A stretch of DNA of 64,000 nucleotides from Eupransor demetentiae (GTDB lineage: Bacteria > Bacillota > Bacilli > Lactobacillales > Lactobacillaceae): NCBI RefSeq assembly GCF_963930865.1, contig NZ_CAWVOH010000002.1, positions 124,001-188,000 on the forward strand. Reading direction: 5' to 3'. Of the stretch, positions 43,145 to 52,233 are shown piece by piece. The notes beneath the pieces are model-generated. The model made no database searches and had not been told where the DNA came from. It was given only the letters and a program-made list of their open reading frames with translations. A program made the translations under genes and the position numbers. The first letter of the stretch is position 1. The number at the start of each line of letters is the position of its first letter.

Positions 43145-43396
43145 ATGGAATCAGCTGTAGAAAATATTATTCAATCAATCGCCGATCACCCACTTTGGGT
43201 CGGTCTCTTTGGTGGGGTTCTCCTCATCATCGGTGTGATTTGGCAATGGGCATCGGATCGTGATGAACTGGCTCAGATTCACGACCCACAAGCTCGTGAG
43301 ATTGCAAAGCTGCGGATGCAGTTACGCAAGAACGCGTCTGCCCAGTTACTCCAGCAGCAAAATACCTGGAATAGCACGTCCAATCACAGTTATTAA
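43145..43396 (+). CDS. Small single-pass membrane protein, 83 aa
   Basis: One membrane helix (about residues 17-36, LWVGLFGGVLLIIGVIWQW) followed by a charged coiled region (RDELAQIHDPQAREIAKLRMQLRKN) and a polar Gln/Asn-rich tail. GAAGAAAG precedes the ATG. Two WalR-type sites upstream suggest cell-envelope control. Family not recognised. Confidence 0.72.
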   Translation: MESAVENIIQSIADHPLWVGLFGGVLLIIGVIWQWASDRDELAQIHDPQAREIAKLRMQLRKNASAQLLQQQNTWNSTSNHSY

Positions 43397-43490
43397 TCAT
43401 TGGTTGCCTTGCAACATCACTATCTCAAATATAAAAATCATTGCATGACCAGGCAAGGAGAGAGGTTTGGCCATAGAAAGGAAGTTCGTT

Positions 43491-43628
43491 ATGAACAAAG
43501 TTAATAATCGTCAACAAAAAGTTGCTGAAACGCAAAAAGTTTTACTTTGGACAGCTGCCCTTAGTTCAATTACCCTTTTAATTCGTACGGTTTCATTCTT
43601 TGCTGAACTATTCCGCCTGCGTTTTTAA
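43491..43628 (+). CDS. Small membrane protein, 45 aa
   Basis: Starts MNKVNNRQQKVAETQKV, with one hydrophobic segment (about 18-40) ending FRLRF. AAAGGAAG lies seven bases before ATG 43491. Its stop overlaps the stop of the convergent SMR gene (43625-43628). Likely co-transcribed with the 83-aa gene; function unknown. Confidence 0.6.
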   Translation: MNKVNNRQQKVAETQKVLLWTAALSSITLLIRTVSFFAELFRLRF

Positions 43629-43948
43629 TGACCAGGACCGTAAAGATTTAATATTACTGCCCCGACCACAATTAGCATGAGGCCGAGCAGGGTGGGGATG
43701 TTGAGGCTTTCTCGCCAAATGACAACATTCAAAACCGCCGTTAAGACAATACCGACGCCGGCCCAGATGGCATAAACGACGCTAATGTTGATGGTTTTCA
43801 TGGCAATTGCTAAGAAATAAAAGCAAACGCCGTATGCTGCTAGTGCTCCCACGCTAGCCCATAGAACGGAAAAGCCATTGGAAGCTTTCAAAAGATTAGT
43901 GCCGATTAGTTCGCCACAGATGGCCAGTGTTAAAAATAAGTATCCCAT
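43625..43948 (-). CDS. SMR-family multidrug/cation efflux protein
   Basis: 107 residues with four helices. The essential membrane Glu13 sits in ICGELIGTNLLK, and VYAIWAGVGIVLTA and a final helix ending NLYGPGH complete the family pattern (EmrE/QacE type). It works as a dimer, exchanging cationic compounds for protons. It overlaps by four bases, tail to tail, with the 45-aa ORF. Confidence 0.9.
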   Translation of the reverse strand: MGYLFLTLAICGELIGTNLLKASNGFSVLWASVGALAAYGVCFYFLAIAMKTINISVVYAIWAGVGIVLTAVLNVVIWRESLNIPTLLGLMLIVVGAVILNLYGPGH

Positions 43949-44143
43949 CGTTTAATTCCTTCGTATTTGCTAGATTATTTTTAGTATAGCAAGAGCTTCT
44001 CAGAAATGTTACCGCCACAATCTTATAAAAGAATTGTAGATGAAAGATTACCGGTCTTCGCACAGCTGGCGATCTTTTTTTGTTGGCTTAAAATCAGGCT
44101 ATGGTATACTTAATATTAAATTTAAATGAGAGAAGCTTAGAAT

Positions 44144-44851
44144 ATGAATGAACTGTTAGATTTCCGGACTGGGATCCGAGAATCATTGCCGACGGTCTTT
44201 GGTTTCATTGGAATTAGCGCGGCTTTTGGGATGATCGCCAAGACGGCAGGATTGAATATTTTTTTGGTGGTTGCCATTTCAGCTATTGTTTTTGCTGGTG
44301 CTTCGCAGTTTGCCATGATTAGCATGTTAGCTGCACATAACAGTGTTGGCGCCATTGCTTTAGCGGTCTTTTTGATCAATTCCCGTTTCATTTTGGCTAG
44401 TGTGACGGTGGCGCCTTACTTCAAGGAAGAATCGTATTTGCGCAACGCTCTGATTGGGACTTATTTGACCGACGAAAGCTTTGCTTTGGGTGTTAACAAA
44501 CTGAATTTTACTGGGCAAAAATTAACTTTTGAGTGGTACCATGCTGCTAATTTGGTGGCTTATTTCGCCTGGGTTTTCGGGACGCTTTTGGGTGCACTTT
44601 TGAGTGGCTTAATTACAGATCCACAGAAGCTTGGGCTTGGTTTTGCCATCACGGCCATGTTTATTGGCTTGGTTTATTTTCAGCTGGAGTCTGATAAGGG
44701 TCTTTCTTTCAAACATCAACTCGCCGTGATTATTTTCGTCTTTGTGGCCATGTATTTCGGGTTGATTTTTATTTCGCCCCACATGATTATTCTTTTTGTA
44801 ACGATTCTCGCATGTTTCTTTGGAATGGGGGTTAACCGTGCCTTCAAATAG
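44144..44851 (+). CDS. azlC: Branched-chain amino acid exporter, large subunit
   Basis: 235 residues, mostly membrane helices, with ESLPTVFGFIGISAAFGMIA at the start and FAGASQFAMISML near residue 50, both AzlC hallmarks. AzlCD (BrnFE type) exports branched-chain amino acids and, in some species, other substrates. An extended -10 TGGTATACT lies at 44101-44109. It overlaps azlD. Confidence 0.92.
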   Translation: MNELLDFRTGIRESLPTVFGFIGISAAFGMIAKTAGLNIFLVVAISAIVFAGASQFAMISMLAAHNSVGAIALAVFLINSRFILASVTVAPYFKEESYLRNALIGTYLTDESFALGVNKLNFTGQKLTFEWYHAANLVAYFAWVFGTLLGALLSGLITDPQKLGLGFAITAMFIGLVYFQLESDKGLSFKHQLAVIIFVFVAMYFGLIFISPHMIILFVTILACFFGMGVNRAFK

Positions 44852-45161
44852 TTTTGTTATCATCACCATCGCTGTTTGTGCCAGTGTAACTTGGCTTTCA
44901 CGAGTATTGCCTTTTTTGCTGCTGAAAAAATTCAAGTTGTCAGAAGGGGTCGTTGAATTTCTGTCATTTGTGCCAATTGCCATCATGTCGGCACTTTGGT
45001 TCCAGAGTTTGCTGATTGCCCATCCTGGTCATTTACCTGAGATCGATTGGAAAAATTTGGTTGCTTCGGGACCGACTTTATTAGCGGCCATCCTCACCAA
45101 GAATCTCTTATTGACGGTCCTGATTGGAATCGTTTCGCTGGCGATTTTGAATTTGTTTTAA
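44838..45161 (+). CDS. azlD: Branched-chain amino acid exporter, small subunit
   Basis: About 107 residues with three or four helices and the AzlD pattern TWLSRVLPFLLLKKFKLSEGVVEFLSFVP. GTG at 44838 lies six bases after GGGGG and gives a 14-base overlap with azlC; an in-frame ATG at 44820 is the alternative. Confidence 0.88.
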   Translation: MPSNSFVIITIAVCASVTWLSRVLPFLLLKKFKLSEGVVEFLSFVPIAIMSALWFQSLLIAHPGHLPEIDWKNLVASGPTLLAAILTKNLLLTVLIGIVSLAILNLF

Positions 45162-45192
45162 AAACTCTTGATGATTCGAGAGTTTTTTATTT
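45161..45192 (+). terminator. azlCD terminator
   Basis: AAAACTCT and AGAGTTTT pair around TGATGATTCG, followed by T's. Confidence 0.8.
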
Positions 45193-45319
45193 GCTCTAAT
45201 TTGTTAATAAATAATCAAATTAATTTCGTGTTTTTATGTGGTAAATTAAGCGTTTATACTGTAAAATACTTTTTGTTAAGCTAACTATGTGAATATAATA
45301 ACTAGGAGTTACCGTAATT

Positions 45320-46650
45320 ATGCCGCAAGAAAATTCAAAAAAACATCAATTACCGCAACGTTCATTAGCCTATCTATTTTACTTGTCATTTGGTATTTTC
45401 GGGACGCAGATGGCCTTTGGTTTGGAATCTTCGCAGTTGGGCCGATTATTCCAGACGATCGGTGCAAGTCCGGAATTGCTGGGCATTATTTTTATCATTC
45501 CGCCTCTTACAGGACTCTTTGTTCAACCCATTATTGGGAAGTATTCTGACCAGACTTGGCTGCCCAAACTGGGTGGTCGTCGTGTTCCTTATCTTATTAT
45601 CGGCTCGATTTTGACGGCGCTGACTTTGATTTTGTTGCCGAATTCAGGATCTTTCGGTTGGCCGACGACGATTGCAGTATGGGTTGCAACGGCGATTCTC
45701 GGGATTTTCATGATTGCCTCCAACATTGCAGTGCAGCCGTACAAAATGATGGTGGGCGACTTGGTTAACCAAGAACAGCGTGGCCAAGCCTATTCCATTC
45801 AATCCCAATTGTTAAATGCCGGCGCTACCATTGCTTCAATCACGCCCTTTGTGATGACGACTTTTGGGATGGCCAACACAGCAGAAGCGGGCGTCGTACC
45901 AGCAACTGTTAAATATGCCTTTTACTTGGCAGCTTTTGCCTTACTGGTTTCGGCCACGATTACGGTTGTTAAAATTAAGGAAAATAATCCTATTGAATTT
46001 GCTGCTGTACATGGTGGGGATGTTGACCAACCCCGTAAGTCGATGTGGCAGTTGACTAAGGAAGCCCCTCGGATTTTCTGGTTGGTCGGATTAGTACAGT
46101 TCTTTGGCTTTTTCGCAGTTTCCTATCTTTGGTTTACGGTGCAGGATTTTTGGCGGATAACATCTACAACACCACTGATACCAACAGCATTGGGTACCAA
46201 ATGGGTGGTAATCTGATTGGTATTTATTCTGGCTTATATTGCTTAGTAGCGGTTATCGTCACAATTTTTTTGGCACGCTTGAAAAAGGAAAACTTCCGAA
46301 TTGCCCTTAGCATCGCCATGTTCCTTTCAGCATTCAGTTTTGGCATGATGTACTTTGCGCATGACTTGATCTGGATGACCATTGCTTTTGTGATTTTCGG
46401 TGCTGGTTGGGCCGGTTTGAACATTTATCCAGTCACCTTTATTACAGATGCAGTTTCTCGTGAATACATGGGATCCTACATTGGCTTGATGAACGTCCAA
46501 ATTTGTATACCACAGATTGCAGCCTCGCTTTTATCCGTCGTTGTTTTGCCCTTGTTTAAAGGATCAATGCCGGCGATGATTCTCTTTTCCGCTTTCTTCT
46601 TCTTGGCTGCTGCCTTTTCAAGTTTGTTAATTAAGAATAAAGATATCTAA
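45320..46650 (+). pseudogene. Sugar MFS transporter (SLC45-like), copy 2, frameshifted
   Basis: Close paralogue of 41572-42900. The first frame runs from ATG 45320 to the segment FFAVSYLWF and then diverges from copy 1; the next frame picks up VYGAGFLADNIYN and continues to 46650. Copy 1 has GGG where this copy has GG (46131-46132), so one missing G near 46131 explains the shift. Two sugar transporters of one type lost by different lesions suggest relaxed selection on that substrate. Confidence 0.88.
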
Positions 46651-46652
46651 CA

Positions 46653-46686
46653 AAAAAACTCCCAAATGGGAGCTTTTTTATTTTTT
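46653..46686. terminator. Terminator, MFS copy 2 / dapF
   Basis: AAAAAAACTCCC and GGGAGCTTTTTT pair around AAAT between convergent genes. Confidence 0.85.
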
Positions 46687-47646
46687 AATTTCTGCCACAA
46701 AATCTTGGTAAGCTGCTTGTTCCGGACTAGCTTCAAAGTGAACTTGGCCGTCCGACCATGAACCACGGTGCAAAGCGGATTCTTCGACTTCGAAGATACC
46801 CATGATGGTTGCGTTACCGACTAATTCAATCCAAGGGTTTGAATCTGCCAAATGGAGACGAGTTTTCACCATGCCCCCTGGATTGAAAACCGTAATGAAG
46901 ACATTGCCATCATAGTCTTCTGGAAAAATTTGACTAAAAGCCCAGGAGGTGGCGGACATGCCGGTACCACAGGCGTTGGTGAAGCCGACGCCCCGTTCAT
47001 AAGTGCGGACAAAGAGTTGATTTTTCCCCAAAATTTTTGCGAAGTTCAAATTAACTCCTTGTGGGAAATAGGAATTTTCAGCATTTAGACGCTGCCCTAG
47101 TTCGGCCAGCGTACTGTTGAGATCTTCATCATCTTCAACAAAGGAGATTAAATGGGGGTTGGGCACCGCCACAGTGCTGAATCGCAAGTGGTCCGAAAAC
47201 TCTGGCACGACTGTGTTGAGTAGCGGGCGCTGACCCAGATTTTGTGCTGGAAGTGCCGTTAAATCAGTCCGAATAGGTGAAATTTCAACAGCAAAGGCAG
47301 GCACGCCAATGGCAAAATTTTCTTGGCGAGCAACGCGTAAATCAGCTGCTGGAGTTTCCACCGTGAACTCGTCCTGGCCATACTTATCGGCAAGGTAACG
47401 GGCGACGGTCCGCAGGCCATTACCACACATGCTTGCCCGACTACCATCAGCGTTAATGACGGTCATCTGACCCAAGGGACCGGCATGGCTGGCTTGATCA
47501 ACAACCAAGACACCATCAGTCTTTTCAGCCTGACAAACCCAGGTGGTGAAGGCGGTTAGTTCGTCCTGTGTTAGTGCATGGTCAAGTAGGGTTTGATCCA
47601 GCAAAATGAAACGATTATCCGACCCCTGTACTTTTAATAACTCCAT
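46678..47646 (-). CDS. dapF: Diaminopimelate epimerase
   Basis: Converts LL- to meso-diaminopimelate for lysine and peptidoglycan. The 322-residue protein holds both catalytic Cys: Cys74 in ASMCGNGLR and the second in TNACGTGMSA. It is oriented opposite to the dap operon that begins 500 bases away, and has no riboswitch of its own in the visible leader. Confidence 0.93.
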   Translation of the reverse strand: MELLKVQGSDNRFILLDQTLLDHALTQDELTAFTTWVCQAEKTDGVLVVDQASHAGPLGQMTVINADGSRASMCGNGLRTVARYLADKYGQDEFTVETPAADLRVARQENFAIGVPAFAVEISPIRTDLTALPAQNLGQRPLLNTVVPEFSDHLRFSTVAVPNPHLISFVEDDEDLNSTLAELGQRLNAENSYFPQGVNLNFAKILGKNQLFVRTYERGVGFTNACGTGMSATSWAFSQIFPEDYDGNVFITVFNPGGMVKTRLHLADSNPWIELVGNATIMGIFEVEESALHRGSWSDGQVHFEASPEQAAYQDFVAEIKK

Positions 47647-47798
47647 GGCGCTCTCCCTGTCTAATTAAATTCACATTTTATTAACCTGCATTCTAGCAGT
47701 AAATTGTTAAATGGCAAGCTCGAATTAGCTCTAAATCGGCGTTTTCTGGTTGCATATATAGAAAGAAAAATATTTTCTAAATTTCTTTCTAAAAGTGT

Positions 47799-48095
47799 TT
47801 GACATAATTCTTAGAATCATTTAATATGGTGTCAAACGAAGAGGTCGCAATCGAGACCAGTAAGTAAGTCGAGTTCCTGTAAGAACAATGACACTTGTCG
47901 AACAGTGAGATTGCCGAAATCGAGTCCATTTTACAGAATGGTTTGATTGGGACGTTAGCCGAAAGGCGACGGACTGTCACAAGAAAATAATCTTGTGGAG
48001 CGCTTTCGACAATCGATACCGAAATTCTTTGGATACTTGGATTCTTTTGTATGAACGTGAGCTACACACTTTCATACAAAAGAATTTTTTTTATT
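47799..48095 (+). promoter_or_regulatory. Lysine riboswitch (L-box) with promoter and terminator
   Basis: Promoter TTGACA-17-TAATAT (47799-47804, 47822-47827). The aptamer (about 47826-48016) shows AGAGGTCGCAATC, AGTAAGTAAG, a TTGCCGAAATCGA segment, GGGACGTTAGCC and the closing GTCACAAG / CTTGTGGAG arm typical of L-boxes. A terminator stem ATTCTTTTGTATGA / TCATACAAAAGAAT with T-run follows (48049-48095). Lysine binding should stop transcription before lysA. Confidence 0.92.
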
Positions 48096-48130
48096 GAATT
48101 GTCGACCTCTCGCCAAAATTGGAGGTTCTT

Positions 48131-49441
48131 ATGACAAATTTAGCAACAAACTCAGCAGGGCATTTAACCATCGGTGGTTGTGACGCCGTTGAGTTAGCTC
48201 ATCAATATGGTACGCCACTGGTTGTTTACGACCTGGGCATTATTCAATCCCAAGTACAAAGATTTCAACAAGTATTTCAAGAGGAAGGCGTTGAACACGC
48301 CGTCTGCTACGCCAGCAAGGCCTTTGCTAACAAGGCATTGTATCAATTTCTAAATCGACTCGGTTGCCATGCCGATGTCGTCTCAGCCGGGGAAATTTCC
48401 ATGGCGCTCGCTGCTGGTTTTCCAGCCGAAAATTTGGTTTTCCATGGCAACAACAAATCGCGTGAAGAATTGGAATACGCATTAGAAGTTGGTTTAGGCA
48501 CGATTGCCTTGGATAACTTTCATGAAATTGACCTGCTAGAGGAGTTATTGGCGGAGCACCAGCAGAACGTGCGAGTCATTCTTCGAATCACGCCAGGCAT
48601 TTCCGCTCACACGCACGAATACATTCAAACTGGCCAGGTCGATTCAAAGTTTGGTTTTGACCTTCAATCTGGTCAAGCGGACGAAGCACTTGAACGTGTC
48701 CTTGCTAATCCGGCTTTTGATGTTTTGGGCTTGCACGCCCACATCGGGTCGCAGATTTTTGAAGAAGCTGGTTTCGAAATGGCTGGTCAAACCTTGGTTG
48801 ATCTGGCAGCCCACTGGCAAGAGGAATTTGGTTTTACGCCGCGAGTAATTGACGTCGGCGGTGGCTTTGGAATTCGCTACACCGAAGACGACCAACCTCT
48901 TCCACCAGAACAATTTGTTCGGGCCATCCTTGAAACCATCAAGACGGCTTGTCGCGATAAGGGCTTGCCCCTTCCCGCAATTTGGATTGAGCCCGGGCGT
49001 TCACTTGTCGGACCCGCCGGCTACAGTCTTTACACCGTTGGTTCCCGCAAGGAAGTTCCTGGGATTCGAACTTACCTAGCACTTGACGGTGGTATGGGCG
49101 ATAACATCCGTCCGGCATTATACCAAGCTGATTATGAGGCTGTTTTGGCAAACGATGTGCATGCCGCCGTTACGGAACACGTTCGTTTAGCCGGTAAGTA
49201 TTGTGAGTCTGGGGACATCTTAATCGAAGATGCGCCCATGCCAAGCGCTCAGCCGGGGGACATCGTTGCCATACTAGCCACCGGTGCTTACGGTTATTCA
49301 ATGGCCTCGAATTATAACTTAAACGGCAAGCCCGCCGTCGTCTTTGTCCATAATGGCCAGTACTACCTCGTGACTCGCCGAGAAGAACCAGTCGATTTAC
49401 AACAATATGATCTCGACCTACCAGAAGAAGGAGCACTTTAA
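48131..49441 (+). CDS. lysA: Diaminopimelate decarboxylase
   Basis: PLP enzyme making lysine from meso-diaminopimelate. The 436-residue protein has the PLP Lys63 in CYASKAFAN, HAHIGSQI, the glycine loop DVGGGFG, CESGD with the active-site Cys from the partner subunit, and AYGYSMASNYN. ATG at 48131 follows TTGGAGG. It is the first gene behind the lysine riboswitch. Confidence 0.95.
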   Translation: MTNLATNSAGHLTIGGCDAVELAHQYGTPLVVYDLGIIQSQVQRFQQVFQEEGVEHAVCYASKAFANKALYQFLNRLGCHADVVSAGEISMALAAGFPAENLVFHGNNKSREELEYALEVGLGTIALDNFHEIDLLEELLAEHQQNVRVILRITPGISAHTHEYIQTGQVDSKFGFDLQSGQADEALERVLANPAFDVLGLHAHIGSQIFEEAGFEMAGQTLVDLAAHWQEEFGFTPRVIDVGGGFGIRYTEDDQPLPPEQFVRAILETIKTACRDKGLPLPAIWIEPGRSLVGPAGYSLYTVGSRKEVPGIRTYLALDGGMGDNIRPALYQADYEAVLANDVHAAVTEHVRLAGKYCESGDILIEDAPMPSAQPGDIVAILATGAYGYSMASNYNLNGKPAVVFVHNGQYYLVTRREEPVDLQQYDLDLPEEGAL

Positions 49442-49443
49442 TA

Positions 49444-50148
49444 ATGAAAGAAATGAACGCACAAGAAATCATCCGCTACATCAGTGAAGCTCCAAAGAAG
49501 ACACCTGTTAAAGCCTACTTGCAAGGTGACATTAGTGCCGTTGATTTTCCAGACACACTCGAAGTATTTCCAAACGAAACCACAGCGATTGTCTTCGGTG
49601 ACTGGGCGGACTTGGAACCGGTTTTGAAGCAAGAAGCGATTAGCAATTATCATTTGGAAAACAATGCGCGTAACTCAGCAGTGCCTTTGTTGGATTTGAA
49701 AAACATTAAGGCTCGTATTGAACCTGGTGCCATCATCCGTGATCAAGTTCAAATCGGGGATGGGGCGGTTGTCATGATGGGCGCCATTATCAACATCGGC
49801 TGTGAAATCGGGGCCGGTTCAATGATTGACATGGGGGTTGTCATGGGTGGCCGTGCCACGGTTGGAAAGCATGCTCACATTGGTGCGGGTGCCGTCTTGG
49901 CTGGGGTTATCGAACCTGCTTCAGCTCAGCCAGTCATTATTGAGGATGACGTCTTGATTGGCGCTAATGCCGTGGTTATCGAAGGCGTTCGAGTTGGGCA
50001 CGGCGCAGTTGTTGCAGCCGGTGCCATCGTGACGGAAGACGTTGCGCCCAACACTTTGGTTGCTGGAACACCTGCACGAGTAATTAAGCAGGTTGACCAA
50101 CAAACGCTTGATAAGACCGCTTTACAAGATGCCCTTCGTGAACTCTAA
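49444..50148 (+). CDS. dapH: Tetrahydrodipicolinate N-acetyltransferase
   Basis: 234-residue hexapeptide-repeat acyltransferase (left-handed beta helix), with repeats such as IIRDQVQIGDGAVVMMGAIINIG and the DMGVVMGGRATVG segment. It makes N-acetyl-L-2-amino-6-oxopimelate, showing that this organism uses the acetylase variant of the DAP pathway. The start is two bases after the lysA stop. Confidence 0.93.
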   Translation: MKEMNAQEIIRYISEAPKKTPVKAYLQGDISAVDFPDTLEVFPNETTAIVFGDWADLEPVLKQEAISNYHLENNARNSAVPLLDLKNIKARIEPGAIIRDQVQIGDGAVVMMGAIINIGCEIGAGSMIDMGVVMGGRATVGKHAHIGAGAVLAGVIEPASAQPVIIEDDVLIGANAVVIEGVRVGHGAVVAAGAIVTEDVAPNTLVAGTPARVIKQVDQQTLDKTALQDALREL

Positions 50149-50159
50149 GAGGTAGTGAA

Positions 50160-51323
50160 ATGTTAAGTAATGACGATTTAATTCATATTCGTCGCCGGCT
50201 TCATCAAATTCCTGAGTTGGCTTTAAAGGAAGAAGAGACGCACGATTTCTTATTAGAAACAATTCAAACTTTCCCGCAGACTAATTTGAGCTACCGTGAA
50301 ATTGAAGGTTTACCAACTGCAATCCTTGTTCGAGTTGCCGGCAGTAATCCGGAACGAACAATCGGCTATCGCGCTGATATCGATGCCTTACCAGTTGAGG
50401 AAGATACTGGTTTGGATTTTGCATCAGAAAATGAAGGCCAGATGCATGCCTGTGGCCATGACATCCACATGACGGTAGCACTTGGAACCTTGAGTTACTA
50501 TGCCGATAATCAACCGAAAGATAATTTGATTTTCTTCTTTCAACCGGCTGAAGAAAGCGAAGGCGGCGGTAAAATCGCATACGAGAAGAACGCTTTCAGT
50601 GGTGAGTGGCGCCCAGACGAATTTTACGCCTTGCATGATACGCCTACTTTGCCAGCCGGAACGATTGGCTGCCGAATGGGAACGCTCTTTGCAGGAACCT
50701 CCGAAGTTGTCGCAACTTTGACTGGTAAGGGTGGCCACGCGGCCTATCCACATCAAGCCAACGACATGGTGGTTGCAGTTGCCCAATTTATTAACCAGGT
50801 GCAGACCATCATTTCACGTAGCATCGACCCAATTGAAAGTGGAGTCATCACCTTTGGTAAGTTACGTGCCGGCGAAATTAACAACGTCATTGCTGGAAAA
50901 GCAGTCTTAGAAGGAACCATGCGTGGTTTGACGCAAACAATGCTGGAAGACTTAACGCAGCGAGTTCGCGATATCGGCGAGGGCATCGCTCGCTCATACA
51001 ATTGTCAGGTTGATGTCGATTTCAAGCAGGATGCTTACTATCCCGTTGAAAACACACCCGCTTTAACGGCAAAGTTTATTGACTTCATGGAAAATGATGC
51101 ATCAATTGATTTTGAAACAACGCCACCAGCCATGACTGGTGAAGATTTTGGCTACTTGATCCACCAAATTCCCGGCACGATGTTCTGGCTCGGGGTTGGT
51201 GAAACAAGTTCCCTCCATTCCGCAACATTCAAGCCCGATGAAGCAGCGATCGAAAAGGGCATTCACGCAATTACTAGCTATTTGAATTGGCGCATGACAA
51301 CAGGGGAGGCGCAAGATGTTTGA
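50160..51323 (+). CDS. N-acetyldiaminopimelate deacetylase (M20 family)
   Basis: 387-residue M20 metallohydrolase, the deacetylase step of the acetylase pathway. GYRADIDALPVEEDTG and the metal motif HACGHDIHMT are followed by FFQPAEESEGGGK with the catalytic Glu, and HAAYPHQAND of the lid domain. Generic M20 amidohydrolases look alike, but the location between dapH and dapA settles the role. It overlaps dapA by eight bases. Confidence 0.92.
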   Translation: MLSNDDLIHIRRRLHQIPELALKEEETHDFLLETIQTFPQTNLSYREIEGLPTAILVRVAGSNPERTIGYRADIDALPVEEDTGLDFASENEGQMHACGHDIHMTVALGTLSYYADNQPKDNLIFFFQPAEESEGGGKIAYEKNAFSGEWRPDEFYALHDTPTLPAGTIGCRMGTLFAGTSEVVATLTGKGGHAAYPHQANDMVVAVAQFINQVQTIISRSIDPIESGVITFGKLRAGEINNVIAGKAVLEGTMRGLTQTMLEDLTQRVRDIGEGIARSYNCQVDVDFKQDAYYPVENTPALTAKFIDFMENDASIDFETTPPAMTGEDFGYLIHQIPGTMFWLGVGETSSLHSATFKPDEAAIEKGIHAITSYLNWRMTTGEAQDV

Positions 51324-52233
51324 AAATGCTGACTTGATTACCGCTCTGATTACTCCATTTAATGAAGAAAACCAGGTCGATTATGACACTCTAGAAGAAT
51401 TAACGGAACGTTACTTGAGTGAGGGCGTTCGTGGCTTTGTCATCGGTGGAACAACCGGTGAAACGCCCACTTTAAGTGCTGAAGAAAAGCTCGACTTGTA
51501 TCGACATTTCGCTCAAATCGTAAATGGCCGTGTTCCGGTCATTGCCGGGCTCGGCAGTAACGATACGGCTGCTACGGTTGATTTTGCCCAGCAAGTTAAC
51601 GAAATCGACGGCATTTCTGCTGCTCTCGTGGTCGTGCCTTATTACAACAAACCTGACCAACGCCGTATGTTCGAGCATTTTACGGCAGTTGCTGAAGCGA
51701 GTGATCATCCCGTTATTATTTACAATATCCCGGGAAGGACTGGCGTGACCATGTCCGTTGAAACTATCTTGGGACTTGCTCAAAACCCCAATATTATTGG
51801 AGTAAAAGAGTGTACGGGGATGGAAGACTTGGAAGCCCTTGTACAGCAAGCACCAGCAGACTTTAATGTTTATTCGGGAGAAGATGCTCAAGCACTGTTT
51901 GCCAAGGTCGTTGGGGCACGTGGTGTCATTTCGGTGGCCGCTCACGTCTACGCACCACAAATGCGTGCCATGTATGATGCTTTAGAGGCGGGGGACTACC
52001 GTCGTGCCGGCACTTTGCAGTGCTTGCTGACACCAAAAATGGCCGCCCTCTTCATGTACCCATCACCAGCGCCCGTAAAAGCAATTTTGAATGCGCAGGG
52101 CTACCAAGTTGGGGCCTGCCGTGCACCAATTTTGCCATTGAACATGGCTGAAGAACACGACTTAGCTCGTCACTTGGGACTAGCTGAAGATGTCTTTGAT
52201 AATGCACGTGAAAGGAAAGTAATGTCATGGTAA
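51316..52233 (+). CDS. dapA: 4-hydroxy-tetrahydrodipicolinate synthase
   Basis: Condenses pyruvate and aspartate semialdehyde. The 305-residue TIM barrel has GGTTGETPTLS, Tyr136 in IIYNIPGRTG and the Schiff-base Lys164 in IGVKECTG. It overlaps both neighbours by a few bases, so the operon is tightly coupled. Confidence 0.95.
   Translation: MFENADLITALITPFNEENQVDYDTLEELTERYLSEGVRGFVIGGTTGETPTLSAEEKLDLYRHFAQIVNGRVPVIAGLGSNDTAATVDFAQQVNEIDGISAALVVVPYYNKPDQRRMFEHFTAVAEASDHPVIIYNIPGRTGVTMSVETILGLAQNPNIIGVKECTGMEDLEALVQQAPADFNVYSGEDAQALFAKVVGARGVISVAAHVYAPQMRAMYDALEAGDYRRAGTLQCLLTPKMAALFMYPSPAPVKAILNAQGYQVGACRAPILPLNMAEEHDLARHLGLAEDVFDNARERKVMSW

Noticed and set aside
47826..48016. Alternative reading of the lysA leader as a T-box
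   Set aside because: There is no GGTGGNACCGCG-type core; the conserved bases match the lysine riboswitch instead.
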